NCBI RefSeq assembly: GCF_000981805.1
Contig: NZ_CP011132.1
Span: 2,108,001 to 2,172,000, forward strand
Source: Citrobacter amalonaticus Y19
GTDB taxonomy: Bacteria; Pseudomonadota; Gammaproteobacteria; Enterobacterales; Enterobacteriaceae
DNA length: 64,000 bases
Direction of reading: 5' to 3'
Shown here: piece after piece, positions 18,082-26,814 of the stretch
Layout of the letters: every line of letters starts with the position of its first letter
How positions within the stretch are numbered: position 1 is the stretch's first letter
Notes under the pieces: model-generated
Seen by the model: only the letters and a program-made list of their open reading frames with translations
The model's database searches: none
Told to the model about the DNA's origin: nothing
Made by a program: the position numbers and the translations under genes

Positions 18082-18237
18082 TTTCATGAAAATCGGTTTT
18101 CTTGTTCAGTGAGATATCCTTTATCTCCAGGTCTTTTCTGGTAAAGCCTGTTACCTCTTAACCCCCTTTACCCTTGCCCTTTCCTTTAAATCCTTTCCTG
18201 CGAGGAATAAATTCATGAATATCTGTTTTCATGAAAA
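18082..18237. promoter_or_regulatory. Cluster of TTCATGAA palindromes upstream of parA
   Basis: TTTCATGAAA at 18082-18091, ATTCATGAAT at 18211-18220 and TTTTCATGAAAA at 18226-18237, plus a partial copy near 18067. With the two half-sites at 17300-17333 these flank parA. They may be operators or a centromere-like site for the RHH/ParA pair. The region 17973-18246 has no gene. Confidence 0.5.
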
Positions 18238-18246
18238 AAAAATGGC

Positions 18247-18272
18247 AAAAAAAACCCTCCGTAAAGAAGGGT
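18247..18272 (-). terminator. Terminator of the radC-like gene
   Basis: On the minus strand ACCCT/AGGGT form a short stem followed by eight T, 18 bases after the radC-like stop. Confidence 0.7.
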
Positions 18273-18289
18273 ATTTCGGTAATAATGAA

Positions 18290-18772
18290 TCACAACAAAC
18301 CATGTTCAGCGAACGAATAATGATTCTCACCAGGGGAGACAATCATATGGTCCAGCGTTTTAATATCCAGCATAGAAAGACATTTCACGATATGCTCTGT
18401 CACCGTTTTATCTGTCTGACTGGGATTAACTTCACCTGATGGGTGATTGTGGGCCAGAAGAACTGCCGCAGCATTTCGCAGCAATGCTTTGCGAGCAATA
18501 ATACGGGGATGAATGCTTACATGATCCAGCGTGCCGCTGAATATAATTTCAGCTTCAATAATCCGGTTCTGATTATCGAGGAATATTACGCAGAAATGCT
18601 CCCGTTCATGATCGCTTAACTGCAGACGCAGATAATCAACAAACATTGCCGGACTCACAATTCCTGGTTCCGACTCTGCTGCCATAAAATCACTTTTTAT
18701 CGCTCTGAGGGCGCGTTCAACCAGTTCTTTTGTTGCTTGAGAAGTTGTGTATTGCAGTGTAATTTCGGACAT
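18290..18772 (-). CDS. RadC-like JAB-domain protein
   Basis: 160 residues from ATG 18772 (CGGAG upstream); the frame opens at 18862. It has the RadC JAMM motif (LLAHNHPSGEVNPSQTD) and the usual FLDNQNRIIEAEIIFSGTLDHVSIHPR strand region. Short RadC proteins without the N-terminal HhH domain are frequent on ICEs and prophages. Their function is not settled, so no DNA-repair role is assigned. Confidence 0.88.
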   Translation of the reverse strand: MSEITLQYTTSQATKELVERALRAIKSDFMAAESEPGIVSPAMFVDYLRLQLSDHEREHFCVIFLDNQNRIIEAEIIFSGTLDHVSIHPRIIARKALLRNAAAVLLAHNHPSGEVNPSQTDKTVTEHIVKCLSMLDIKTLDHMIVSPGENHYSFAEHGLL

Positions 18773-19043
18773 AGTAAGACTCCGGTGTAAAAAAGAGGGA
18801 TTGAGTTGGAATAAGGAGGACACCACGCGTGATGCGTTGCTCGTTTTCAGGTGCGTGAGCATTAAAGGGCGTGAACTGAGTTCACCAGGGCGCTGCTACA
18901 GCAGCAATATGCAGAGCCAGTATGCTGATGGCTGTATAGAGTAAATACCGGGAATTAATTCTCAGTAATAAAAGAAACCGTTGTCTGATTTTTGTACCAG
19001 TGATAACCTGTGTTCATATTTTATTCAGTACAGGAAGTGCAGA

Positions 19044-19385
19044 ATGAAACAGCAGAATATTGGATATCGTCTTGGTTTCCGGACCCGTCAGTTTGTACGC
19101 TGGCTCAGCGTACAGGAAATCCGACTGCAGCAGCGTGGCGTACCGTACTGGATAACAAAACTTCCTCTGTATCTTTGCATTGCCGCTGCGGTGGGATTGC
19201 TGCTTGCTGGCGCACTGTTTGCCGCGTTATGCCTGGCACTGATGATATTTATGGCTTGGTACCTGAATACTGCGGCTAATGGAAGAAGCGAAGGCCCAAA
19301 GGGAGACGAACCTTCGGATGGTTATAATGCAACAGGACCCGAAGGCCCTGGATTTTATTACAGCGGTAGGAGAATCGACGACTAA
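19044..19385 (+). CDS. DUF3742 family ICE protein, membrane
   Basis: 113 residues from ATG 19044 (AGGAAG upstream). An Arg-rich N-terminus (YRLGFRTRQFVRWLSVQE) precedes two adjoining hydrophobic helices and a Gly/Pro tail ending YSGRRIDD. This pattern and its place beside the TraG gene match DUF3742, a common member of PFGI-1 type ICEs with no known function. It is transcribed opposite to traG and its stop is 4 bases from the traG stop. Confidence 0.75.
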   Translation: MKQQNIGYRLGFRTRQFVRWLSVQEIRLQQRGVPYWITKLPLYLCIAAAVGLLLAGALFAALCLALMIFMAWYLNTAANGRSEGPKGDEPSDGYNATGPEGPGFYYSGRRIDD

Positions 19386-19389
19386 GAAG

Positions 19390-20886
19390 TTATCTTCCTA
19401 CTTTCCGTGCGATAACATCACCCATCCTTCCACCTGATTTATTGGCGTCGGCTGATCCTGTAATAGCAGCCCGTTCGATCACCCCTCCCAGTTGAACTCC
19501 AGCCCATCCCAGCGCCCCCATCCAGAATGCAGGGAGCACGATAAACATCGTTCCCATCACAAACTGCATAATCAAATCGTCCTGGGTATTCTGTATCCCG
19601 GCCAGATTCCATGAACTGTGGGCATCGCCATCGTACAATAACGTCAGCATCCAACCGTCCAGCCAACGAGCCAGCTCCCACCAGAAAGTCAGGAACATCA
19701 GACCGAACTGCGCGAACGTCAGCGTCAGCACCGTTTTGATGCTGTAGGCAGAGAACACCGTCACCAGGGGGATGCAAATCACCAACACCATTAACAGAAT
19801 AGCCTGCACCATTGGTAATGCCTGACGTAGTGAATCAAAAGCCGGAAACGCCGCCAGTGATGCCAGCGAATGGCCCAACGCCGCCCCCGTTCTGGCAAGA
19901 CTATTGGTCAGAGTCGGGTCAACGTTACCGCCATAGCCCCTATACACCAGCCCGTCCTGCGATACCGTCATATTGCGCGGACTGATCAGCGCTCGCAGTA
20001 CCGCCTCTTCATAGTTTTCCTTGCTGTAAGCCATTTTCTTAAATGACTGCCAGACATCCGGCTTAACCTGTGCCAGCAGTCGGGGTTTCAGTCCCACATC
20101 CGCATCAGACCACCACTGTTTGCAGGTCGGGTAGCCACCATTTCCCGTATTCACCAGTCCTGCATCCCGATTACTGTCATACGGCCAGGCGCTTCGTGGC
20201 GAACGGGCATGGTCAGTATCGTAATACCCTACCTGCGTCATAAATCGCGAGGAACCCGGCCAGGCCACATCCAGACTTTCGCCCAGGGTAAGTTCACCAC
20301 CGCGCTGCTTCAGCCGTGAAAGTGATGGGGAATAGCACTCCATTACAAAATCACGCAGTTCCTGCCCTAACACCGGGTCGCTGATGCGGGTATGCTGCAC
20401 TTCAAACCTGAGTTGTCGCAGGTCCGGTTTACACGGCAGCGTGGCAGTGGCAGCGCTGACCATCCCTTTGGATACAGCATGGATCAGATACCACCACACC
20501 GGCACCGCCGCCGTCTGACCGGAAATATCACTCACCAGTGGCGCATAACCTGACTGCTCCGGCGCGACAGGCATGGTGAAATTGCACTGTTTCGAGCGGT
20601 CGGTGTTGTACTTCATTTGCGTGATATCGATATTCAGCAACGGAACGCAGGTAAACATAATGACCAGTAGCGCCACATAAATCGTATTCTCCATCCAAGC
20701 CAGCGTCAGCCCGCCCGCATCACCTTCATCGGCACCCTGTTCCCGCGCTTTCAGCCAGAGGGATAACAGTTTCATCAGCAGCGGCAGCGCAAACAACCCC
20801 GTCGCCGTAATGGTGTCCCATATTCCGTTACTGATAAGCCAGCCCAGCAGCGTCAGGGCATACTCCAGGTAGCTGTATGTCGTCAT
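19390..20886 (-). CDS. traG: TraG N-terminal-domain conjugation protein
   Basis: 498 residues with hydrophobic helices near residues 10-45 and 70-90 and a cluster after 350, the pattern of the TraG_N family. These inner-membrane proteins work in mating-pair formation and stabilisation. ATG overlaps the upstream stop by ATGA, so it is coupled to the small membrane gene. It is the last gene of the 19390-23934 tra block. Confidence 0.88.
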   Translation of the reverse strand: MTTYSYLEYALTLLGWLISNGIWDTITATGLFALPLLMKLLSLWLKAREQGADEGDAGGLTLAWMENTIYVALLVIMFTCVPLLNIDITQMKYNTDRSKQCNFTMPVAPEQSGYAPLVSDISGQTAAVPVWWYLIHAVSKGMVSAATATLPCKPDLRQLRFEVQHTRISDPVLGQELRDFVMECYSPSLSRLKQRGGELTLGESLDVAWPGSSRFMTQVGYYDTDHARSPRSAWPYDSNRDAGLVNTGNGGYPTCKQWWSDADVGLKPRLLAQVKPDVWQSFKKMAYSKENYEEAVLRALISPRNMTVSQDGLVYRGYGGNVDPTLTNSLARTGAALGHSLASLAAFPAFDSLRQALPMVQAILLMVLVICIPLVTVFSAYSIKTVLTLTFAQFGLMFLTFWWELARWLDGWMLTLLYDGDAHSSWNLAGIQNTQDDLIMQFVMGTMFIVLPAFWMGALGWAGVQLGGVIERAAITGSADANKSGGRMGDVIARKVGR

Positions 20887-21200
20887 GCGCCGTTCCCCTG
20901 TTGCAGCAGGTTACTGACTTCATTAACCGCCAGCAGAACCAGCGACCAGCCAGCAATGCGTTTCAGATGCGCCCTGCTCTGAACAGATAAACGCCGGTAC
21001 AGAGAAAAACCAATGACGATACCCGAGATGTAGAGGCTTAACCGCCAGGCCAATAATCCATATCTCACCTGATACAGCGTATTTTGCAAAGACATCTCCG
21101 GGGACGTGAAGCGAAGTGTCAGTCCAGCGATAATCGCTACCCCGGTTAGCAGACCCACAGCCATCAGCGTAGATCTTAAACGTATCCATATAACATACAT
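20883..21200 (-). CDS. Small membrane protein of the T4SS block
   Basis: 105 residues with three or four predicted membrane helices (STLMAVGLLTGVAIIAGLTL, LYISGIVIGFSLY, WSLVLLAVNEV). Lies between TIGR03755 and TraG with a 2-base gap and an ATGA overlap. A small hydrophobic ORF at this place is usual in G-type T4SS loci. No function is known to me. Confidence 0.75.
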   Translation of the reverse strand: MYVIWIRLRSTLMAVGLLTGVAIIAGLTLRFTSPEMSLQNTLYQVRYGLLAWRLSLYISGIVIGFSLYRRLSVQSRAHLKRIAGWSLVLLAVNEVSNLLQQGNGA

Positions 21201-21202
21201 GG

Positions 21203-22588
21203 TTACTCCTCCCCGGCGGATTTGCTGAGATCATTCACTCGTTTGCTACCATCATCCTCCACGCTGACAGCCTCACCACGGGTGGCATCACGCAGCGTCT
21301 TACGTGTCAGAACGGAAGTACTGGCGTTATCTGCCAGCATTCGCCGCATCTCAAGTTCGAGCCGAAGCTGGTTCAGTTCCTGGTCAAGCTGCATCGTGGT
21401 CTGATTCAGTTGCGTTTGCGCCTCTTTTTCCGCCGCAATATTGGGTTCCCGCGCCCCAGCCAGAAGTGTGCGCCGGGCCATCAGCGCCTGTTCCATCACG
21501 CGGGCCAGCGCCATCTCACCAGATAAACGCTGTACCAGTACCGCTGCATCAGGATCGTCACGCAACGCCTCCACTACGCCACGTGTCAGTTGCAGGCTAC
21601 CTCCAGAAGCTTTGCCGAGGTTCTCATAAGTGGGTTTTATGCTGCCGTTAACCAGTTCGGTCAGTACCTCTGCAATTTTTTCCTGCTCTTCGGCAATCAG
21701 TGGCGACAGCCCCACCCCAGCCTGCGCACCGGTTTTATCTTCACTGCTGCCAGAAACATCGTTATCCGGCGCGACGTTGATGGTCTGTTCACCGACGACT
21801 CTGGTCATCCAGGACGCCGCCTCTTCTGGTTTGCTCCAGACCTGACAGAGCTCTCCCTGGCATTGTGACGGAGAAATACTGCCGGTATCGGTCACACTGC
21901 GCTGGTTCAGGATGTTGTACCCAACCCTGGTCGTATCGCCAACCAGCCTGATGGGTTGCTGCCCGCTCCCCCCTCGCTTCTGTCCTCCTACCCAGGTTTT
22001 TCCCTTACTGGCAGCTTCCTTCGCCACCTTCTTTTCTGCCCGCACCGCATCTGCTTCACTGACAGCAACACTCTGATAGTTTTCCGCCTTTGCACTTTGA
22101 GTCCATGCCGAACCGTAGGCAAAATCGGTCATCTTCTCGGCCATTTTCTGGCAGGTCAGCTGCGATTTATCAAAATCAATACGCCCCTGTAGCACCCCGT
22201 TAGTTAGCAGGTCGTAAAGCTGGGGATTAGCACGCTGAATGATCATCGCGGGGAGACTGGCAACAGCAGAAGTGGCAGACTGAATAACGTTGCCCATTAA
22301 ATCCTGAAACCCCTCAGTTACACCATTCAGTTGGTTACGCACTGTGGTGCTGATATCGAAATTTCCGCACATCAGGTCGGCATTCCAGCCAGCCCGTACA
22401 TTCAACAATTGCGTGTTACGCCGCGTCAGCGCCGGGGTTATCACCGAGCCTCCGCCAATCTGATAGTAAAGTGCGTCAGCAATCGCCCCCTGCTGATCCA
22501 CGCTGTAGTTGTTCTCTGCCGCCAGCGCTGTATGGCAGAAAATGCTGGTCAGCATAGCCATCAGGACCGGTTTTATTTTTGATGCCAT
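21203..22588 (-). CDS. TIGR03755 family ICE protein (TraH-like role)
   Basis: 461 residues with a signal peptide (MLTSIFCHTALAAENNYS) and a start preceded by GGAGG. The N-terminal YYQIGGGSVITPALTRRN and the long helical, coiled-coil C-terminal half fit TIGR03755, which occurs between TraU-like and TraG-like genes in PFGI-1 type ICEs and may take the place of TraH. Probably periplasmic. Confidence 0.85.
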   Translation of the reverse strand: MASKIKPVLMAMLTSIFCHTALAAENNYSVDQQGAIADALYYQIGGGSVITPALTRRNTQLLNVRAGWNADLMCGNFDISTTVRNQLNGVTEGFQDLMGNVIQSATSAVASLPAMIIQRANPQLYDLLTNGVLQGRIDFDKSQLTCQKMAEKMTDFAYGSAWTQSAKAENYQSVAVSEADAVRAEKKVAKEAASKGKTWVGGQKRGGSGQQPIRLVGDTTRVGYNILNQRSVTDTGSISPSQCQGELCQVWSKPEEAASWMTRVVGEQTINVAPDNDVSGSSEDKTGAQAGVGLSPLIAEEQEKIAEVLTELVNGSIKPTYENLGKASGGSLQLTRGVVEALRDDPDAAVLVQRLSGEMALARVMEQALMARRTLLAGAREPNIAAEKEAQTQLNQTTMQLDQELNQLRLELEMRRMLADNASTSVLTRKTLRDATRGEAVSVEDDGSKRVNDLSKSAGEE

Positions 22589-22594
22589 AGTGAT

Positions 22595-23524
22595 TTAACC
22601 TCCGGTACTGCCAAGAAGAGTCTGCCCACGACGCTGACAGCATGAATACGGACGCCAGAGCGTCCAGGCGTAACTGCCATTTGTTGACAGCCGGTCGGCA
22701 TAGGTATTGATTAGGGTGCGGTCAGGAAAAATGGCGCAGCTCATGCTTATTTGTGGGGTAAGTATCTGCCAGGTGTGATTTCCGGACTTGACTTCCATTA
22801 CTGGCGATGGCGGCCAGTAACCTGGGCGGGAAGAAGCAACCAGCGGCAGGTAAACATGAAGCTGCCCGGCGCGGGTGACAATATCGGCAGTGCGCTGAGC
22901 GACAACGGCCCCGGCCTTATAATCATGCGTTTGCCCCAGCGCACCGGCCCGTGGATAAACATTGCCCCACAGATCACCAGGCTGACCGACTTCACGCAGG
23001 CCCGGCGTTAATGCTTCGGGATACAACATCTCCGGTACGCCACTGCGCCACGCCAGCATATCCAGCGTGCTGACAAAATAAGGCTGGAACGGCACGACAT
23101 TGCTGCTGCAACTGTAGCCGTATGAACTCAGGAGCTTAAAAAAGGTGGCATCTGCCGGGTGACCGAAAGCATCCGAATTTTTGAAACGGATTTTGGTTTT
23201 GCTATTTCCGATGCGCGGGTTAGTGTCACCGCCTCCTTCTGCACCAGAAATGGCACTACCGGCAAACGCCATTTCACGCCATGGACTATCACCGGGCGTG
23301 TTATAGGCCGATACCACCAGCTCCGGCAGATTGTGTTTCACTCGTACCGAGGTTTTGACCGTACAACCGAACGGTGTACACAGGAGCCAGTAACAGATGC
23401 CGACAACACGATACTGCAGGCAGTCCGGAGCAAGAGCGGAGGCAATTATTTGCGGCGTGGTGATGGCGGTGGCTGGCAAAGTCACAGCCAGCAATGACGG
23501 AATAAGCGAGCGCAGTGCTTTCAT
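22595..23524 (-). CDS. TIGR03756 family ICE protein (TraU-like)
   Basis: 309 residues from ATG 23524, which overlaps the upstream stop by ATGA and has GGGAG upstream. It has a signal sequence (LIPSLLAVTLPATA) and Cys-rich segments (DCLQYRVVGICYWLLCTPFGC) typical of TraU-related periplasmic proteins stabilised by disulfides. Needed for transfer in related systems. Confidence 0.87.
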   Translation of the reverse strand: MKALRSLIPSLLAVTLPATAITTPQIIASALAPDCLQYRVVGICYWLLCTPFGCTVKTSVRVKHNLPELVVSAYNTPGDSPWREMAFAGSAISGAEGGGDTNPRIGNSKTKIRFKNSDAFGHPADATFFKLLSSYGYSCSSNVVPFQPYFVSTLDMLAWRSGVPEMLYPEALTPGLREVGQPGDLWGNVYPRAGALGQTHDYKAGAVVAQRTADIVTRAGQLHVYLPLVASSRPGYWPPSPVMEVKSGNHTWQILTPQISMSCAIFPDRTLINTYADRLSTNGSYAWTLWRPYSCCQRRGQTLLGSTGG

Positions 23525-23934
23525 GGCTGCTGCTCCCGCCACATTTCCAGCTTCTGCTGTGCCAGAGCGACATCAGTCGTGCCGTAGACCACAAATTTGT
23601 CATCGAACACCACTGCCGGAACCTTTGCGATATCCAGCATCCGGGCATCAAGCAACGCCTGATACGCGCGGTTCAGTCGAGCCTCCTGTAACTGCCAGTC
23701 AGGTTGTTGCATTCTCTGCTTTGCCTGATGCTCGGCAACTGCCGGATTATCAGACAGTACCGGAAACAGCGACTGCTCCAGTACCTGAACATTTTCCAGA
23801 ATCTGCACCAGCACGCCGGGCTGCGGGTCAGCTACCAGAAGTTTTGGTGTGGAATAAACCACCGTCTGAGCCAGTGCGCCGGAGGCCACCAGCGCAGCAG
23901 ACAGCATAAAAAAAAGGTGTATTCGTAAACGCAT
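23521..23934 (-). CDS. TIGR03757 family ICE protein (DUF1525)
   Basis: 137 residues with a cleavable signal (FFMLSAALVASGALAQ). The C-terminal KVPAVVFDDKFVVYGTTDVALA matches the DUF1525 pattern of TIGR03757, a thioredoxin-fold-like periplasmic protein next to TraU-like genes. First gene of this tra block, so a promoter should lie to its right. Confidence 0.87.
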   Translation of the reverse strand: MRLRIHLFFMLSAALVASGALAQTVVYSTPKLLVADPQPGVLVQILENVQVLEQSLFPVLSDNPAVAEHQAKQRMQQPDWQLQEARLNRAYQALLDARMLDIAKVPAVVFDDKFVVYGTTDVALAQQKLEMWREQQP

Positions 23935-24232
23935 TTTTCTCCCTCAAATCATGAAGCGATCTGTGGGATTTAATGCTCAAGAGGCGCAGGCAACAGCAGA
24001 GAACTCAAATCCTGAAACGAAGGAAAATTCACAAACAAGTGAACCCGGAAGGGAGATACACTACACCATCGTATTTACCAGCAGAGAACAAACTGCTTTT
24101 GCTGAAACGGAAATGAAATTCAAAATATTACTATTATTTTCCGGGTTGGCCGGTCAACCTGAACGAATGATATGCAAAGTTCTGACAGGTAGCTAAGAGC
24201 GAGGAACGGCTATTCTTGTACAAACTTCGTCG

Positions 24233-24404
24233 CTAAATAGCTGCGTCTAATCCCGCTGCACTTGCCATTTATTGACTTGTGGCAGTTACACAAGAGCAAC
24301 ACATCGCGAGATCGGCGTAGTGCCGCTTAGCGGGGAAAACAGCTCCAATCCCTTGTCCTGCAAGGGCTGGAAAAAGTGTAGCACTATTGCGCGCAGCTAT
24401 TTAG
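24233..24404. other. Structured non-coding segment bounded by 13-bp inverted repeats
   Basis: CTAAATAGCTGCG (24233-24245) is exactly complementary to 24392-24404. Between them lie CTTGTG/CACAAG, CCGC-tta-GCGG, and a CCCTTG-tcctg-CAAGGG hairpin with extra pairing. GCCATTTATTGAC (24264-24276) recurs with one change just outside at 24416-24428. No ORF covers it; the whole stretch 23935-24542 lacks a convincing gene. It could be an origin of transfer, a structured RNA, or a small mobile element. Confidence 0.5.
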
Positions 24405-24542
24405 ATTGCAGTGAAGCCATTGATTGACAAGTGAGCCGAATCAGACGAGTAGCCAATGAAAGTAAAACTTCGCCAACGATGATATTCTCAGTAAGTCATT
24501 TTACTATAAATTTTCCATCTAGTTCGAATATAAGGGAATACT

Positions 24543-25094
24543 ATGCACCACCCAATACCCTCACAGCTAAATGCGCCTGAAACCCTGGATTTTTGTCTAC
24601 AAGTTGTTCCTGATGCTCACGCAGTATTGATTAACAATGAACCTTTTCCGGGAGCGGAAGTTATGGACTGCTTTCCGAATGTTGAAATGGTAATTGAACA
24701 GAATGGTGGCAGGGCTGTTTACGGTTGGGCTATCTGGCAGGTACCAGGAGTTTATATTGAAGCTGAGTTCCACTGTATTTGGGAGAGTGATGATGGTGAA
24801 ATGCTGGATATTACCCCATATCCTTATCGTACGGACAACATTCTTTTTCTCCCTGATAGTTCGCGGATTTATAAGGGTCAGCAGGTAGATAATATCCGTC
24901 AGGCTCTGGTAAATGATCCTGAGGTGATCAGGTGGTTGTACCTTGCCAGAAAACGTTTTGAAATCTTAAATACAGGTGACCTAGCGAACAAGCATGGACG
25001 TATTGAATTGCCACCAAAATTAGCCAAAGAGTTCAGTAAAGTTATTGAAGAGACAGAAAGGCTGGATTCCCGACTAAAACGACGGTATTCATGA
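24543..25094 (+). CDS. Hypothetical cargo protein (183 aa)
   Basis: A good ribosome binding site (AAGGGA) and a terminator after it support a real gene. The protein is soluble and acidic in the first half, with VYGWAIWQVPGVYIEAEFHCIWE and LDITPYPY, and has a basic helical C-terminus (RLDSRLKRRYS). I do not recognise the family. It stands alone in plus orientation in the cargo slot between two tra blocks. Confidence 0.7.
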   Translation: MHHPIPSQLNAPETLDFCLQVVPDAHAVLINNEPFPGAEVMDCFPNVEMVIEQNGGRAVYGWAIWQVPGVYIEAEFHCIWESDDGEMLDITPYPYRTDNILFLPDSSRIYKGQQVDNIRQALVNDPEVIRWLYLARKRFEILNTGDLANKHGRIELPPKLAKEFSKVIEETERLDSRLKRRYS

Positions 25095-25169
25095 CGAGAG
25101 GACATCACTATTACCAGTAACCATTGGGAAAATAATACATACGGAGGTGATGTACGAGTTAGTTGTGTT

Positions 25170-25194
25170 ATGGCGGCCTATGCCGCCATTTTTA
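25170..25194 (+). terminator. Terminator of the 24543-25094 gene
   Basis: TGGCGGC/GCCGCCA with a 4-nt loop, then five T. Confidence 0.85.
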
Positions 25195-25202
25195 ATCAGT
25201 GA

Positions 25203-25415
25203 TTAGCAAACCCACGAAGTCATACCCGTAATTACGGCTTTAGTTAATGCAATTAACTCCTCGTCAGAAAGATCTTCTAGCTCCTTTCCCGGGTATAGGG
25301 CTGGCATCATTCTATTAGCAACATGTTCCAGTTCAATATATTTCCCTAAAAGTAAGGCGTCTTTGTATAGTTCAATCAGTTCTGCTTTCATCAATAAATC
25401 CATCATTATATTCAA
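25203..25415 (-). CDS. Small hypothetical protein (70 aa)
   Basis: A helical acidic product (MKAELIELYKDALLLGKYIELEHVANRMM, then ELEDLSDEELIALTKAVI). Several Met codons cluster at the start and none has a strong ribosome binding site. Family not recognised. It converges on the terminator of the preceding gene. Confidence 0.5.
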   Translation of the reverse strand: MNIMMDLLMKAELIELYKDALLLGKYIELEHVANRMMPALYPGKELEDLSDEELIALTKAVITGMTSWVC

Positions 25416-25606
25416 AAAAACAACAGCCAGGGAAAATTATGTAACTAGGCGATACTGCCTGGCACCGTGATTTCTGTATGTAAACAGTTGGCCTTTCTCT
25501 AATTGATTAACTTACAGTGATGTTAAAAATATCGGCTCTTGGCACTTAGCGGTTGGGGTGCAGGCCCGCTAAGACTACAATGAGCGAGGAGCGGAAGGTC
25601 GCTTTT

Positions 25607-25644
25607 GCTCCCGTATTAATAGTGGGTATTAATCAATCGGGAGC
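25607..25644 (-). terminator. Hairpin after the gapS4b-like gene
   Basis: GCTCCCG/CGGGAGC with inner ATTAAT pairing, 12 bases after the stop of the minus-strand gene. No strong T tract. A second perfect repeat, CTTAGCGG/CCGCTAAG, is at 25545-25573. Confidence 0.5.
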
Positions 25645-25656
25645 AGAACCATAGAG

Positions 25657-26814
25657 TTAGCTGTTTGATTCAGTATCAGCAACTCTTCTATATTTAGTAA
25701 GCAATTCTACTTTACGTAATTCAATCTCACGCATAATGTTTGATTGAATATCATGTATTTTAGAGGGCGACGCACCTTTAACCTTTATATTTATAAAGGT
25801 AATGCACAATTCAGGATTCACAGGGGTTTTTCTTCCATATTCACTAAACTCGTATGCAACCTTACATTCACCTGAATAGGATTCATAGCTAATTGTATAA
25901 CTAGCGACAACCTTAGTAACACGTACATACGGGTGTATGTGTTTCCATTTGACAGATATTATATTCTCTAGATTTCCTTTGACTCTATACTGGTCAATAT
26001 CTTTTTCGAGGAAATTAGTCACAGCATCTGATTGTTTTTCATAACCAGTAGAATGATCAGGATTAAAATGAACATCATCTATTTTTTGATGGTAGAATAA
26101 GTATCCAATATGAAGGGAGGCTAATTCATTAAGGAATTTCACTCTATTTTCATTTTCAAAATCATCCATCAGAACTCTACCTCGATGAGGCGAATGCTCA
26201 ATTATATTATTGCTTTCCAAATGCCCCTCTATCAAGGTTATGACATTTTCAGCTATTTCTTTAGTTTCCGGAGATGTGTGATTTAGTTTGACATTCATTA
26301 AAAGCTGGGAGTTACCAGTGATGCCATTAAAGTCTTTCTTGATTTCCACAGATCCTTTAAAGAATTTCTCAGTTATATACCAATCATCTAGAATATCTGT
26401 TTTACAAATTTCGAACTCCATTATTACGGAATTATTACTTCTACCATCTAGGGATGTAAAATCGCTAAAATCTGATATTTCATAATTAATATAACCATTT
26501 TTTGTAATTTTACCAACATCTACAAAACCACTAACTTCCTCAAGTAAATCAACATCTTGCTTAAGATCGAAATTCCTAAAATTTACTTTATCTAGTTTTT
26601 CCTTTGTTTTAATGCTGCTTAATAAATCATAAGATTCATCAGGGCTTAGTAAAGAGGTGATCAAGTTTGGAACTGTGCCTGATTTTTCAGACACTCCGCA
26701 AAAAAGCCCTCTTTCTTTAAGTAGATTATTGATCATTGTAGAGCTACAGTTCTGCTGGCTCACAAGATTTTTCAGTTCATCTCCGGAGGGAATGAAATCA
26801 ATATCATTTTTCAT
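25657..26814 (-). CDS. GAPS4b-like defence protein
   Basis: 385 residues from ATG 26814, with AGGAG upstream; it overlaps the preceding gene by 11 bases. The N-terminus (DFIPSGDELKNLVSQQNCSSTMINNLLKERGLFCG) with PNLITSLLSPDE looks like GapS4b of the two-gene GAPS4 anti-phage system, from memory of the family rather than a search. The rest is beta-rich without a motif I can name. AT content is much higher than in the flanking tra genes, which marks it as separately acquired. Confidence 0.5.
   Translation of the reverse strand: MKNDIDFIPSGDELKNLVSQQNCSSTMINNLLKERGLFCGVSEKSGTVPNLITSLLSPDESYDLLSSIKTKEKLDKVNFRNFDLKQDVDLLEEVSGFVDVGKITKNGYINYEISDFSDFTSLDGRSNNSVIMEFEICKTDILDDWYITEKFFKGSVEIKKDFNGITGNSQLLMNVKLNHTSPETKEIAENVITLIEGHLESNNIIEHSPHRGRVLMDDFENENRVKFLNELASLHIGYLFYHQKIDDVHFNPDHSTGYEKQSDAVTNFLEKDIDQYRVKGNLENIISVKWKHIHPYVRVTKVVASYTISYESYSGECKVAYEFSEYGRKTPVNPELCITFINIKVKGASPSKIHDIQSNIMREIELRKVELLTKYRRVADTESNS

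Noticed and set aside
18215..18439. 74-codon plus-strand ORF over the end of the radC-like gene
   Set aside because: It overlaps the terminator and antisense of radC and has no coding character.
23951..24196. 81-codon plus-strand ORF opposite the start of the tra block
   Set aside because: No ribosome binding site, low-complexity start and no recognisable domain; it probably overlaps the tra promoter region by chance.
24543..25094. Reverse transcriptase for a retron with the structured segment upstream
   Set aside because: The product lacks the YxDD motif and is too short for a retron reverse transcriptase.
24197..25600. Direct repeats framing the cargo slot (GAGCGAGGA and CTTAGCGG occur at both sides)
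   Set aside because: Shared words are short and in different arrangement; not enough to call transposon ends.
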